64,000 nucleotides of DNA from Chimonanthus salicifolius. Lineage: Eukaryota; Streptophyta; Magnoliopsida; Laurales; Calycanthaceae. The notes beneath the pieces are model-generated. The model made no database searches. It was not told the DNA's origin and saw only the letters and a program-made list of their open reading frames with translations. The translations under genes and the position numbers were made by a program. Positions within the stretch are counted from its first letter, which is position 1. Each line of letters opens with the position of its first letter. Shown here one piece after another: positions 34,301-46,812 of this stretch. The DNA lies in the NCBI GenBank assembly GCA_013350335.1, contig CM023541.1:65823999-65887998 (forward strand), in the 5' to 3' direction.

Positions 34301-35055
34301 GTTTTGTGATTGTGTTATGGCTGCTGGGTGGGACTCATGGCATATGGCACCCAAGGCATGGCATTACATAAGCATGATTATGATCTCTATTATCATGCAC
34401 TGTTTCTGATTTTTATCTATATGATTGGATTTCTATTATCATACACTGTTTTAGATATGATGTTTTACAGATATGACTTGATGTATTATATCTTGATTTT
34501 TATACTAACCCATGTGTTTGACCCTAATTGGAATACCTACTGAGCGCGTTGTCTAACGCCCTACTTCTACCCTAGTTGATGACACATGAATTGAACGGAA
34601 CGAGGAACGAGATCGGAGCCAAGCTTAGGAGCTTGGATGTTTAAGTTACTCATGGATAATGTATTTGAGTAGCTAGCATTCAGGATTGTAATAACGTAGA
34701 TTATTTGCTATGGTTTGGAATGTTAATTTGGGATATTTTAATGTATGATATTTATGATTAAGTGATGGACATCCTTGCTATCTAAAATGGAATAGAATTA
34801 ATATTCTATTATAATTCCGCATTTATGATTATTCCACATGTTAATTTGAGTACGTGTGAACCGTTTTAGTGGACTTGGTCCACGCAGATGTATGGTTGGC
34901 CAGTAAAGGGTCGAGCTTTAGAAGCTCGGACTTAGCTCGTGTCGTGGCGTCCCACTCTCTCTCACTCTTCTTAAAAAAAAAAATAGAATCTGATTTTCGG
35001 CGAGTGAAAAAGGGCAGGGCGTTACACATCAGGTCACTGTTATACATTCCCACAT

Positions 35056-35280
35056 ATGTTAATCGAAATAACCGAATGGAGTGTGGACTCCTCCCCAGAA
35101 ATGTTAATCGGAATCATCGAATGGAGTGTGGACTCCTCCCCACATATGTTAATCGGAATCACCAAATGGAGTGTGGACTCCTCTCCACATATGTTTATCG
35201 GAATTACCGAATGGAGTGTGGACTCCTCCCTACATCTGTCAATCGGAATCACCGAATGGAGTGTGGACTCCTCCCTTGTG
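35056..35280. repeat. Minisatellite, 45-bp unit, five copies
   Basis: The counterpart of 19960-20145 in the right LTR: five copies here against four there, so copy number has changed since insertion. Confidence 0.95.
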
Positions 35281-35452
35281 TTCCCTCCCATGCCATGCAT
35301 GAGATAGTGAGTGCAAGAATGCCATTTCATATCAAATTACATAATATCATTGAAAGTCAGTTCATAAAACATAACCATATGTTTAATCAAAGTAATTCAT
35401 CATACTTAGAATAAAAACCAGTAACATATATATAAATCCACAGTGTCTCAAT

Positions 35453-35470
35453 AAGGTAGGAATCCTACCA
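35453..35470. repeat. Conserved GGTAGG/CCTACC palindrome
   Basis: GGTAGGAATCCTACC, the partner of the motif at 20366. Confidence 0.75.
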
Positions 35471-35682
35471 AAGTCCAGTATACAATCTTTGCTGTTTTGT
35501 GAAGATACCGTTCAACAATCACGTCACAACGATTCGCTAACCCTTTGCGAAATCTCTTTACCTTAATGAATTTAATCACGTACATATATCAATTTGATTA
35601 TCCAGTTAATTTCCATCATCCCTTACATCCTTCCATATAAATTGGAGTTTCTGGAAAATATTAAAAAAATTAAACTTTTCAA

Positions 35683-36365
35683 TTCAGTCGACTGAATCAT
35701 GCCCAGCTACAGTTCTCTGCCTTACCCGCAGACTTTCAATCGATTGAATACAATATTCAGTCGGCTGAAATCCAACTCGGAACTGTTTTAACCTTGACTC
35801 GCAACCTTTCAGTCGGCTGACTCTGAGTCAAACCCTCTATATTCTTGGTCAATTCACTTTCAATCAACTGAATCACATATTCAGTCAGCTGACTTTGGAT
35901 CAGATCAACTGTGTGTTCGGCCAGTATAGATTCAGTCGGCTGAGTCATCAACCAACAATTTACATGTTTGATAAGTAAATATTTAGTCGACTGAATCTAT
36001 GACTTAGCTCGCGTCATGGGTCCCGCTCTCTCTCACTCCTTATTTAAAAAAACAAAAGGTAGACTCTGATTTTCGGCGAGTGAAAAAGGGCGGGGCGTTA
36101 CATGAAACACGTCAGATCACTTTACTTCTTCGATACGTCTATTTTCAGTCAACTGAATCCTATATTCAATCGGCTGAAACACCATTATATCCCATATATT
36201 TTAATCCAGCCCTTGTTCAGTAGACTGAATCTCGGCTGAACTCCCAGAAATTATTTTCTGTATCTGCCAACTCTAGTTCAGTCGACTAAATCCCAGATTC
36301 AGTAGGCTGAAACTTCCAGAAACTCTTTGCCTTCTTCGGCCAGTACCAGTTCAATCGACTGATTG
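35683..36365. repeat. Array of CAGTCGACTGAATC palindromes, right LTR copy
   Basis: Same array as 20595-21125, with extra units near 35683-35765 and several units worn. It is interrupted by a short LTR-end fragment. Confidence 0.9.
35998..36102 (+). mobile_element. 105-bp scrap of a forward LTR 3' end
   Basis: ACTTAGCTCGCGTC, a poly-A block, GACTCTGATTTTCGG and the terminus GGGCGGGGCGTTACA match LTR 3' ends such as 34924-35026. The left LTR has no such insert at the matching site; about 20 bp of the palindrome array are missing there instead. The left edge falls at a palindrome unit. No TSD is evident. Confidence 0.85.
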
Positions 36366-37670
36366 TTTGTCAGTCTCTTTTGTTTACTTATTTGGTTCGA
36401 CCCTTCCTTATGGAATTCACTTCTTATTTTTTTTTAAAAAGAACATATTTAACATCATCCATATAACTCTTAGATGGATTTACTCTACCCACTAGCCAAG
36501 GCTAGGATCTTTTCTCTAATTCATTCAATATTGTACCATTACAACATGGTTTTGTATTCAACCATTTGGTCGTTTGTTTTCAACATATATCCATACCTTG
36601 AATGGATATCTAATTCAATGGTCTTAACAAAACTTGACCCTCTATTCCAATCAAATAGGGAACCCATGGGTTCGGCCATACCATGGCCAAAACCATGGTT
36701 TCCCTTAGTCTTAATCCATATTGTTTTCCAACTTAGAACATACCTTTTCCCATCTCCTTCTTTTCTTTTGGTCTGTATTCCTTCCTTAATCATTTTTTCC
36801 TTCCTTTGTTTTTCAGCAATTCTCCAAGTACAATGGTGTAAGTGGTGTAGAGAGATAGAGAGAAGAGAAGAGGAAACTAATCTTTTGTTTCAAATTGTGG
36901 GAGCCGGCCAAAGAGGTGTGGTGTGCCCCTTTGTATACCAGCCCAATCCTTTCAACCACCCTCATTATGATTTGTCCAAACCAAGGAGACTCTGGGCTTA
37001 AACCAAGGAGTCTTTCCACCTTCCATCGAGTTTGCCTTGAGTTTCATCCATTGAGATGGAAACTCTCCATCTCCCACTTAACTCACCTTGAGATGGAAGT
37101 TTTCTCAACTTCCCATTCAACTCATACTCAACTCAAGTATTATTTAACTCACTTGAACTCATTCATGTAACTCTTAAACTCAAGATTTGAATTCACTTCA
37201 TAATTAAATAACTCCTTAACTCAATTCAAAATAATTCACTAATGGTTGACCAAGTCAACCATGACATGGCCGGCCATGCATGTGGTGACATGGTCACCAC
37301 GTGGCACATGGGTCCCATCCTTGCCATGTCACTTACATGCCACCTCACTTGATGAGGTGGATTTATGCATTGGATCTTAATTGGATAGTTGACCCAATTA
37401 AATTAACTTTACCCATTTACCTTAAAATCAGCTCCTCTATGACCCATTGGGTCCCAATTGGGCAATTGACCCATTTAATTACATTTACCCAATTACTTTC
37501 AAATCAAATTCTATTCATGATCCATTGGGTCTTAATTGGGTTATTGACGCAACTCCTTACCCATCTAAGGTCCATTTCAACCATTAATCTTAAATTCAAT
37601 CAATTTGTAATTCAAAATAAACCAAATCTAATATATTATAAGTAATGAAAATTCGGGGTGTTACAACAGA

Positions 37671-37841
37671 ACACTTTCTATTCACCTATTTCCAAGCATG
37701 TTTAGTGATGAGAACATTTTATAGTTCTTCATTCCATTTTTCATCACAAATGAAGATTTGGAAGTATCATGGCTTTCTCTTATAGCCATTATTCTAGCAT
37801 GGATCAACTCGGATGGTTAAATCCTATCTCAAGAGCACGCG
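37671..37841 (-). other. Leader side of the LARD-like element
   Basis: Short internal segment between the nested Tekay-like element and the primer-binding site. No ORF. Confidence 0.5.
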
Positions 37842-37853
37842 CCTCTGATACCA
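37842..37853 (-). other. Primer-binding site of the LARD-like element
   Basis: TGGTATCAGAGG on the minus strand, two bases inside the LTR edge at 37856. It fits an initiator-Met tRNA primer and marks the right LTR as the 5' LTR. Confidence 0.85.
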
Positions 37854-37855
37854 AT

Positions 37856-40800
37856 TGAAAGTTTTCTTTACACGGTGCTAGAACATCATGTTTGACCCGG
37901 CGGGGGGGGGACTAGGTCAATATCATTTTTCATAGTGTTTACAAATTTCTTGATTGTTTTAAGTGCAGCGGAATATTTAATCGAGAGATTTGTTTAGTGT
38001 GATGGATTGCTTATTTAACTTTTTAACATTCACACAAAGATTATGGTCCCTTTACATAAAACTTGATTATCGATGCTTGTGTTTAATGTATAAGATAAGA
38101 TAATCAATATGCAAAGCAATGTATGTTAAGAAGAGTACTTAAATACTAAATACAAACACACAAAGATCAAACACCATACGACCATTTTAAAGTGGTTCAG
38201 TTAACCAGCCTAGATCCACTTTTAGGACTCGCTAAACCTTGAGCTATTCCCAAATCCACTAAGTGGGGACTTAAACCCTCACAATTAGAGTAAGAATTCC
38301 ACCTCACTCAATCGGCTGGGAATTTCACCCACCACTGTCGAATAGGAATTCCACCCATCCATTTGGCTGGGAATTTCACCACCACTGTGCTGGAGACGAC
38401 GCTCCAGATTTTTTATAATGGTTCCGGAATCAAGCTTTTTTAATTCACTTTCGGAAGAAAGGTTTTAACATAAAATTAAAACCAATAAGCACTTACCTTT
38501 GAAGTTTTTTCTCTTGATGTGTGCTTTTTCAAGATCCCACCCATGTATGCCAACGCTCGGCCTCGTAGCTGTCGTTTAGCAATCACAGTCCAGGGTGTCA
38601 TGGAAACTGGTTTTACCGAAGGTTTCCTAGTTTTTGGTTCTCTCCCTTCTCACTTTCAAACCCAATCCTTAGATTGGTTCTTTGTGAGTTTTCTTCCTTC
38701 CTCTCTCTCTCACAACTCAATTCATCTAATTGGTTGTATTTGATTCCCCTAGTGTAAGCAAGAGAGAGAGAGAGTTGAAATTCCCAATGTGTTAGTACAC
38801 TATTGATCCTAGAGAGGAGGAGGGGGGGGGGGGGGGGAGGTGAATAAGTCCCCTTTTAAAATTTACTTGATTGATTAGTCTAAATGTGGGTGATATAATA
38901 ATCAAGTAAGTGTGTTAGCAAAAGTGATTGAACAATCAATACAATAAGTTATCTCTAACACGACAATCTCAAGGACAAACAACATAAAGTGTCGTAGAGT
39001 AGGTTAACCAACCTACATCCACTGTTAGGACTCACCCAACCTTGAGTTATCCCTAAATTTCACTAAGTGGTGACATTCACCATCACAAATAGAGTAGGAA
39101 TTCCACCTCACTCATTCGGCTGGGAGTTCCACCCAACACTGTACCAAAGTCGACGCTCTAGAGTTTTTTTATAGTGGATTCCGAAGTACCTCTCCTTAAT
39201 CCACTTTCGAGTTACAGGTCTTGAAAGCAAAATTAAAACCAAGAAGCACTTTCCTTAAAGCTCTTTCTCGTTGATGATGTTTTCTTCTCAAAGATTCACT
39301 CAAGTTGTGATGATACTCTTTCTTGTAAACGTCGTATAGAAATCACAATTATAATAAGACTAGAATAATTGGTTCATGTCATATTAGATGTTGTATCTTC
39401 CCTTCTTTCTTTCTCTATCTCAATCTTCATTCTAAGATTGAATATTTGATTTTTGGTATAGGCATAAGAGAGTTGATCATTCCTCCCAGTATATGATTTT
39501 TCTCAGTTCAGGGAAGATACCCAAATGATCATACAACCCTCATATTTATAAAGAAGTATTAACAATCATTTGGACTGTCCAAGACCGATAGGTCGGTGGC
39601 ACCGATGGGTCGATGTTCATATTTATTACCATTCAACCACTCGACCATTGCGCATTAAATGCACACCCAAAGGCATAATTACTTCCCGGTCGACATGTCG
39701 ATGTTGCCGATGGGTCGATAGTCATGGCACTGATGGATCGTCCCATACCAGAGGCTCGATCTAGGGAAACTCCACGCTGACAAAGTTTTAAGACAAAAAC
39801 TAGGCAAACCCAGAATGACCTATCGCCCTCTGCCAAGGGGTCAGTCATGTTACTCTTGATCGGTCGTGAATCACCGAGATGTCTGTTTTCTCGAGAGCCT
39901 ACTTTGGTTCATAGTCCAGGCACATAACTCTTTTACCGATGAGTCATTGACCACGAGGGGTCGATTAAGTTCATCACTGAGGGTCGGTGCATACGAGATT
40001 CTCGATCAGAGGCATTCTCAGAATGACAGTTCTAAGTTCTAGAAACTATGTCAAACCGGCCGACCAGTCCTTGACCACGATGGGTCGATCCTGTCTCCAC
40101 CGAGGGGTTTGTGAGATAGATTGGTCCGGCTGACAGTGAACATAATTCATTTTTCAAGTTTATTTTCAATTCACTGTACAGTAACCTCTCTAGGCCTTAT
40201 ATGATTTTATCTTTTGTTCAACTAATCCTAGAGATAGTCCTCTTTTAGGTGTGGGTTCCACCTAAGGTCATCTATGACCATAATACACTTTGTGATTACC
40301 ATGATGATGAGCTCTGAGCTTGGTGGAGTATGATCTTCTTCCTATATCATCTCGAGTCTTCAAGCTTCTTGGCAAGTGCTTCTACCCGAGTCATGTAATT
40401 GACAAACAGGGACTCGGTCAAGCCGGGGCACTAACAAGAGTGATCCTTCTGTTGGCCTTTGTTTAAGCTCACTGGTGAAGATGAGGGTCTAACTGATACT
40501 TCCGAAGGATATGAACTGGTTGCATAAAGATTGATTTATATAGCAAAGGCAACCAGTTGTAATAACTGTAATGTACCGACATGTCGGTCACACCGAGAGT
40601 CGGTGACTTAGAAAGGTTCATGCAAGACTCTCGATCAGAGGCATACCCAGCAAGATAATTCAATATTCTAGAACCTATGTCAATCTGGCCGACCAGTCCT
40701 TGACCACGATGGGTCGATCTTGTCTCTACCGAGGGGTCGGTGAGAACGACTGGTCGTACTGAAAGTGAAATCATATACATATTTCCATGTTGGGTTCCAA

Positions 40801-41068
40801 TTCACTGTCAAACATCCCACTAGGCTTTTTATGATTTTAACCATTTCTTCTTCTAAGCCTAGGGATAGTCCTCTCTAAGGTGTGGGTACCACCTAAATTC
40901 ATCTATGGCCATAATACCCGTTTTATGATTACCATAATGATGAACTTAAATCCGGTGGAGAATGATCTTTACTCTTGATCATCTTAGTCTTCAAGCTTCG
41001 AACAAGTGCTTCTTTCCGAGTCATGGAATTGACAAACATAGGGACTTGGCCAAGCCGAGGTACTAACA
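37856..41068 (-). mobile_element. 5' LTR (right) of the LARD-like element, with a nested relative
   Basis: It runs from TGAAAGTTTTC to TACTAACA and pairs with the left LTR at 7073-8525. It is interrupted at a GAGAG microsatellite by another LTR of the same family. Typical contents are CTGGGAATTTCACC blocks, ACCGA/GGTCGGT motifs and a G-run at 37902-37911. The pol genes are missing from the whole element, hence LARD-like. Confidence 0.8.
38776..40436 (-). mobile_element. Solo LTR of the LARD-like family, with perfect TSD AGAGT
   Basis: It runs from TGAAATTCCC to GGGGCACTAACA, 1661 bp, with AGAGT on both sides. After its end the host LTR resumes with TGATCCTTCTGTTGGC, as in the uninterrupted left copy near 7530. 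It carries a long G-run at about 38823-38838. Confidence 0.93.
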
Positions 41069-41373
41069 GGTGTTTTTCGTGAAAGTTAAAATTCATAATG
41101 GTTAAATTTTAATTTTAGATGATGATTCCATTCTTAGAAAGGTTTTATAAAATTTAGAAAGTTTCTAAGCTAGTGATATATTTCAAAAATTAGAATTTGG
41201 ACTTTCATGTTTAGATTATTTCTAGGATTTATTTTTCATAAACCACACAATTTCAATTTCATATATTTGTTTTTACATATACTTTGCATCTTCATTGTGG
41301 GATCGACCTCGCACTCATATGCTATTTTGTTTAATGGTTCGTGCGCTTGCGAGTAAATTTAAAACATATAACA
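41069..41373 (+). mobile_element. 3' end of a forward LTR, probably Athila/Tat-type gypsy
   Basis: GGGATCGACCTCGCAC, CGCTTGCGAGTAAATTT and the edge ATATAACA, followed by a worn AGCACTGTTGTCGGGGGACA (41381-41400), match the typical LTR/primer-site junction of Athila and Tat/Ogre elements. The assignment is from memory of that junction and is tentative. Confidence 0.55.
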
Positions 41374-41571
41374 AGTTTTTAGCACTGTTGTCGGGGGACA
41401 ATGCAAAATATATGTTTTAAAATTTTGTTGTAACTGTCTTGAAAGATACAAACCAAATGATTCATTGCATGATATTTTCAAGGTCACTTGATAAGAAATT
41501 TATTTTCTCGGGGATTTATGCAGCAAATTGCCCTTTGGAAAGATCTGAGCGTTGGTTTAATATCACTGTTG
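41374..41571. other. Short internal remnant between two inverted LTR ends
   Basis: Includes the worn primer-site-like stretch on the left side. No ORF. Confidence 0.4.
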
Positions 41572-42906
41572 TGTAAATTTTAAATTTAGTCCTCACAAGC
41601 GCAGGAACCATTTAATAGTATAGCATATAAGTGCGAGGTCGAACCCAAAGGAAATCACAAAATATATGCTTAAAAATAAAATTGGTACCTTTAAAAAGAT
41701 ATGATCTTAAGACTTTAGAATTAAATCTAAATGTGAAAAAGAATTCTAATACATGAAATTATAATTATAATTTAGCAAAACTTAGATCTAGAAAACCAAA
41801 ATTAACATCATTATCTAACGTTTGAATTTAACAAAATAAAATATCTAAATTAAATCCATCATCTTTTATTAAAATGGTGAAACAAGAATAGTCGTCTCAA
41901 CTCAATTTAAAATCACATGTTTTAAGATCAAAATATCATATCTCCAACCTAGTTAACAAATCTTGAGAGAGAATGGATTGAATACAACATAATACACAAT
42001 AATTAAATAAATAAACAACAAAATAAAGCAATGAAAGTAAATTGAATCAAACAAATAAACTAAATAACATAACAAAAAAAATAAGTAAGGAAAATAAATT
42101 GATAATTAAAGCAAATAACATAATAAAACAAAACATATTTTACAAGTGGATTAGATCATTCACAGTCATCATTGAACATCATAGTAAAAAAAATTAACAA
42201 CTAGGAGATCTAGATCTAAACTCGAGTAAAAGTCGATATTTTAATTCAAATCTTTCATTATAATTAAAATCCTTATCCTTTAATTTAATTAAGTGAACTT
42301 AGATCCTTATATTTAAAACAATTGAATTGAAGATATAATTATTTCATTATGTCCCAACGGAACCTTAGATCTGAATCTAACGAAGTCTAAGTCTTAACTA
42401 TTTCATTTTGTCCAATCAATTAAATAAAGAATAGAAGATTAAAAATAAATCAGACAACCATCAAGGAAATTCGAAAATTGGATGTTCTAGGACTTTAAAA
42501 GCTAATCTCAAATTTATTAAATTGAAAAATTACAACTAAAAGTACATTAATGACAAAGATTAAAAATAAATTTACAAAATAATTTCTTACTTTGCAAAGT
42601 TCGAATTCAGCTCCTCTCTTGTCTTCTTAGTGCTCCAACTCCAATATGTTCTTCATCTCATGACCCAGTTCGATTTTGATTATGGCTTAGTGTTCTATTT
42701 ATAGGCCTCATATTAGAATGGATGGTTGAGATTTAATATTGGTTTAAGTGATGATTGAAAGGCTTGGATTAAATCTCATGGAATATGGATGGATGGGATT
42801 TAAAATGAAAATGTTAGAGCTACATCGGGTTACACGAATTTGGTTGCTTGGAGGAGAGCTTGTCTTGGTGTTTAAGCAAGGAAGAGAGAAAATATAGGGA
42901 TTGGAT
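41572..42906 (-). mobile_element. Minus-strand LTR of the same Athila/Tat-like type, cut at its upstream end
   Basis: Minus-strand TTCGACCTCGCAC and CTGCGCTTGTGAGGAC correspond to the junction seen in the forward fragment. The body is A-rich and non-coding. It is cut by the forward LTR starting at 42907, so the U3 start is not visible here. Confidence 0.55.
42695..42704 (-). promoter_or_regulatory. TATA box of the minus-strand LTR
   Basis: CTATAAATAG on the minus strand, followed by AACACTAAGCC, sits where an LTR promoter would be. Confidence 0.5.
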
Positions 42907-45454
42907 TGTAACACCCCGGATTTTCTTTAGATTATTAATATATTGGATTGGTCCATTTGAATTGCGAATTTTGTGAATTTGAGATTAAATGGTTGAAATG
43001 GACATTAGATGGGCAATGAAATGGGTCAATTACCCAATTAAGACCCAATGGGTCATAGATGAGTTGATTTTAAAATAATTGGGTAAGTTTAAAGTAAATG
43101 GGTTAATTACCCAATTAAGACCCAATGGATCATGGGTAAGCTTAATTTTAAAGTAATTGGGTAAGTTTGATTAAATTATTTGAATTGGATAATTAATGTA
43201 TTTAATGCACTAAAATCCACCTCATCAAGTGAGGTGGCATGTGAGTGATGTGGCATTGCTATGTGGCATGCATATCATCACATGGAAGCCAACTAAGCAA
43301 TGTGCCACATCATCAAGTGACATGGCCAAGATGGGACCCAAGTGTCAGGTGGTGACCAAGTTACCACATACGTGGCCGGCCATGTCATGGTTGACTTGGT
43401 CAACACTAGTGAGTTCAATTGCGCTAAAGTGTTGTTGAGTTGAGAAGATGAGGAGTTTCCATCTCAAGGGGATTCATGTAACACCCCGCCCTTTTCACTC
43501 TAATTATCAGAGTTTATTTTTTTATAAATAATAATACTCAAGTGATCGGGGTGGAGTGTCACGATACGAGTTAAGTTCGGACTTCTAAAATCCGACCCTT
43601 AACTGGCAAAGCCCATGTGCGTATGGACTAAGTCCATAAGAATCGATCCACACATGGTACGAATAGAATTATGCAAAATACTTAAACCTAAACTAACTAA
43701 TGGTTATAATGGAACCTGTGACTACTCCAATTATCAATCATAGATAGCAAAGTACTTAATCATAATCTCCAAAAATTACTAAACAATCTTAACTAATCGT
43801 TCAATCAAACCATCCAAAATAAATCAAACCATAACATCTACTTAACTACTTATTACATGCCAACACATCTAATTACCAAATTACATTGTCCAAATAAATC
43901 AAATAACAAGTCCATAAATAGTCCATATTTTACCATTTTTAAACATCATAATCCTAGATCTAAACCATTGATAGATCTGGCCATACAATGGCCAGATCAC
44001 ATTCCCTTAACCTGTAACACCCTAGAATTTCAAAGTTATCAGTTAATATGAATTTATTCATATTTACGGAATTGCCATTGTGATATATTTGATTTGAATT
44101 TAAATGTGTCAATGGTTCAATCAAGACCCAAAGGATGGTAGTATTGTTTACAAGACAAATAAATGGATAAGATGTACATAAACGGGTCAAGAGTTGTAAT
44201 TGGGTCAAATGGGTGAGTTGGATGAATAAATATTTTTAGTAAGTAAATGAGAGTGGCGTGTGCTGATTTCAAGCTTTTAAACAATGAAAAACGTTGGAAT
44301 TGCATGGGAGAGGTACTTCATGCATGTAACTCCCAAAATAAGAAATTAATGGAGGTGGCGTTTTTGGGAGTTAAGCTTGGTGAGAGTTAGTATTTCAAAT
44401 GCAAGTATTATGCACGTTGGAAAGGTGGGAACTATGGCTTATGCATGAAACCTCCATAGATGGAGATAAATGGAGTTGCCGTTTCATGGAGTTACAAAGG
44501 TAAGGGTGCATTTCAAATTCAAAATTGTATGCACGTTGGAAATGGAATGGAGTTCATTGTTTGGGTCTTCAAGAGACAGCCAATACATGGATTGATAGTT
44601 CATGCATGTAACTCTAAGGTTGGAGAATAAATGGGTTCCTGATTGGAGGAGTTACACACAATAGATTATGGCATTTCAAATTCAAAATAGATATTAAACC
44701 AATGGGAGTTACAAAGTGTGTTCACACTTGGCGGAGGGGAGTTTTATTCCAATGATAGAACTCCCACATGGGACGTTGATGAGGGCCAAATGGAGCTGAT
44801 TGGCATTGCTGTTCATGGAGTTACACATTAGAGTGGTGGCTGTTACACAAGCCAAAACATAGAGCCAACCAATAAAGAGACGGTGCAGCACATGGGAGTT
44901 ACATTTCAAAATGAAACCCCCATGTGAGACCTTAAGGAAAGGGGAGGTTACACAAGTCCAACCAGCAAGGGACGTTGGGAGCATGGGAAGGTTTCATCTC
45001 ATGATGAAACCCCCAAAAGACAATGGAAGTTACACATGGGTTTAATCAAAACCCATCTCTTTGGCCGACCACCCCATTTTGAACTAAGAATTGGATCTCT
45101 CTCTCTCTCTCCCTTGGACAGTTATCATCTCTCCAAGATCAAGAACAGCAGCTGGTTACTGATTTGAAATCATTCTTTGGTTGATTTATTTCATCAAGGC
45201 AAAAACACACATTGAGCAAAGGAGTTAGCATCAAGGTTTTCCATTCAAGCCAATATTCTATCTCTTTCTCTAATTCATACACTTAGCCGAATCATTTCAA
45301 GGACAGCAACAAGATCAGTCTCAGCCCAAAGAACAGTAAGAGAGAAGGAGAGGTCAAGGAAATAAAGGGTCAAGAAAGGAGTCAAAAGAACCGAAGGAGA
45401 CGCGGTATTCGTAAGTGCATTTTGAACCCTTGTTTAATAGATTGGTTAAGAAAA

Positions 45455-46365
45455 TGAGATCTGGCCATTGTATGGCCAGATCCATCAATGGTTTAAATAT
45501 AAATGTGATGTTTAAAAGTGGTAAAATATGGACCACAGGGTTCGGCCCTTTGGATGGCCGAACCCCATGAGAAAATTTGGTGATTTCTATGGTGTTTTGA
45601 AAGACAAAAATCCATATTTTGAAGTGAGGCTTTTAAAAGATTTTTATGGAATTAAGCTTATTGTTTTGGAGTAGATATGACATGGCTGAACCATGTTTAT
45701 GTTATGTTAATTTGCTGATTAATATCATAGATAAATATTGGTGGGTTTTCATTAAGAGAACCATAGGGTTCGGCCATGTGTATGGCCGAACCCCATGGAC
45801 TGTTTTGTGGGATATTTGGATTATGATAATGAATGTTTTATGCTTATGATTTTCGGAATTACATATGTCAATTATGGACTGAGTATTAAGGTGATTAAAC
45901 ATGAAAGATGATGGAACATGGGGTTAAAATCTATAGGGTGAGGTTCGGCCATGTTGTGTGGCCGAACCCCACCAATTGTCATTTGATGGATTTGATGATT
46001 TGTTCATGATGAATTTGGGCAAATAAGATATATGAATAAAGGGTTTAAATGACCAAAGTAAATAATATGGCCGAACCCCACTAAGGTGGTTTGGTGATGG
46101 ACTTTATTTTCTAAGGAAAAATTAAGCAAAGGGTAGTATAGTGGCGTTATTGTAAATATGGGTGAAAAGATGAAATGATCAAAAGAATGGACATATGAGC
46201 CAAAACCCAAGGTGGTAAGGTTCGGCCATGTAGTATGGCCGAACCCTACCAAGGTTTATTTGGAGGATTTGGTTGTTTGAATGTTTATGGAGTAAAATAA
46301 AAAGAGACCAAAGTTTTAAATGGGTGAGGTTTGGCCATGGGGTATGGCCGAACCCCACAAGGTGG
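45455..46365 (+). repeat. Hairpin array with a covarying first member
   Basis: Six inverted repeats start near 45458, 45540, 45766, 45942, 46219 and 46327. The first has arms GATCTGGCCAT / ATGGCCAGATC (11 bp, perfect, loop TGT), different from GGTTCGGCCAT yet still fully paired. The same variant stands at 43974-43998. Confidence 0.92.
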
Positions 46366-46504
46366 ATTTTTGGGATTTAGATCAAATTAGAATCATATGG
46401 TCAAATGATTAACTTGCTGCTATGTACATAGGGTATTTGGATTTCTAGAACGGTGTACAAGCCGTGATCGGAAGACGGCTCAAAGGAAGGGTCAAACAAA
46501 GTAA

Positions 46505-46522
46505 TCTAGTGTAGGTTTCCTA
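46505..46522. repeat. Conserved GTAGG/CCTAC palindrome
   Basis: TGTAGGTTTCCTACC, followed by TTTATTGTAACCACA, once in this LTR. Confidence 0.75.
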
Positions 46523-46649
46523 CCTTTATTGTAACCACACTCCTATTTACTGTTTTAAGTTGATTTTGATAAGTTTTGGTGAATGTAAAGTTATATTTCT
46601 AAATGTAATGTTTGCATAGACATCTTATGCATCGCATGGGATAATGGTG

Positions 46650-46812
46650 TTGTAACCGGAGGCCACACTCCGTCAGGGCGTCCGAAAGACCACTGTGGGG
46701 TACCCTGATGATGAGAATCCCATAAGGAGGAATCCGGAGGCCACACTCCGTCGGGGCATCCGAAAGACCACTGTGGGTTACCTTGACGATGAGAATCCCG
46801 TCAAGTGATGAC
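46650..46812. repeat. Minisatellite, two copies, CCGGAGGCCACACTCCGTC
   Basis: CCGGAGGCCACACTCCGTC, then (A/G)GGGC(G/A)TCCGAAAGACCACT and GATGAGAATCCC, occurs twice about 79 bp apart before the acceptor. Confidence 0.88.

Larger units (their letters stand above)
24685..35026 (+). mobile_element. Solo LTR, forward, nested in the 5' LTR
   Basis: The ends are TGTAACACCCCATATTTTC and GGGCAGGGCGTTACA. The uninterrupted left LTR of the host element reads GTACCACCAGGT at this site; here CCCCA precedes and CATCA follows, which fits a worn CACCA duplication. Without the nested LTR it is about 3.1 kb. The donor GTAAGTACTC at 25733 follows GGAGTCGCGGAATCG; the acceptor CTACCCTAG ends at 34575. No internal region is present. 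Confidence 0.9.
23903..37665 (-). mobile_element. 5' LTR (right) of the Tekay-like element, expanded by nested solo LTRs
   Basis: It ends with GGGGTGTTACA followed by ACAGA, the TSD shared with 19169-19173. Its own sequence is 23903-24684 plus 35027-37665, interrupted by the nested stack at 24685-35026 and by a 105-bp LTR scrap at 35998. Compared with the left LTR it retains the exon-1-like start (about 36750-37020) and the GGGTCAA-rich beginning (37250-37560). Confidence 0.93.

Noticed and set aside
34869..35414. Plus-strand frame of 181 codons with repeated MECGLLP units
   Set aside because: It spans an LTR end and the 45-bp minisatellite. A 45-bp unit keeps frames open by itself, and the junction is an insertion boundary.
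36474..37001. Plus-strand frame of 175 codons
   Set aside because: It is antisense to the LTR's exon-1-like region and has no recognisable domain. The paired copy near 21240-21700 is broken.
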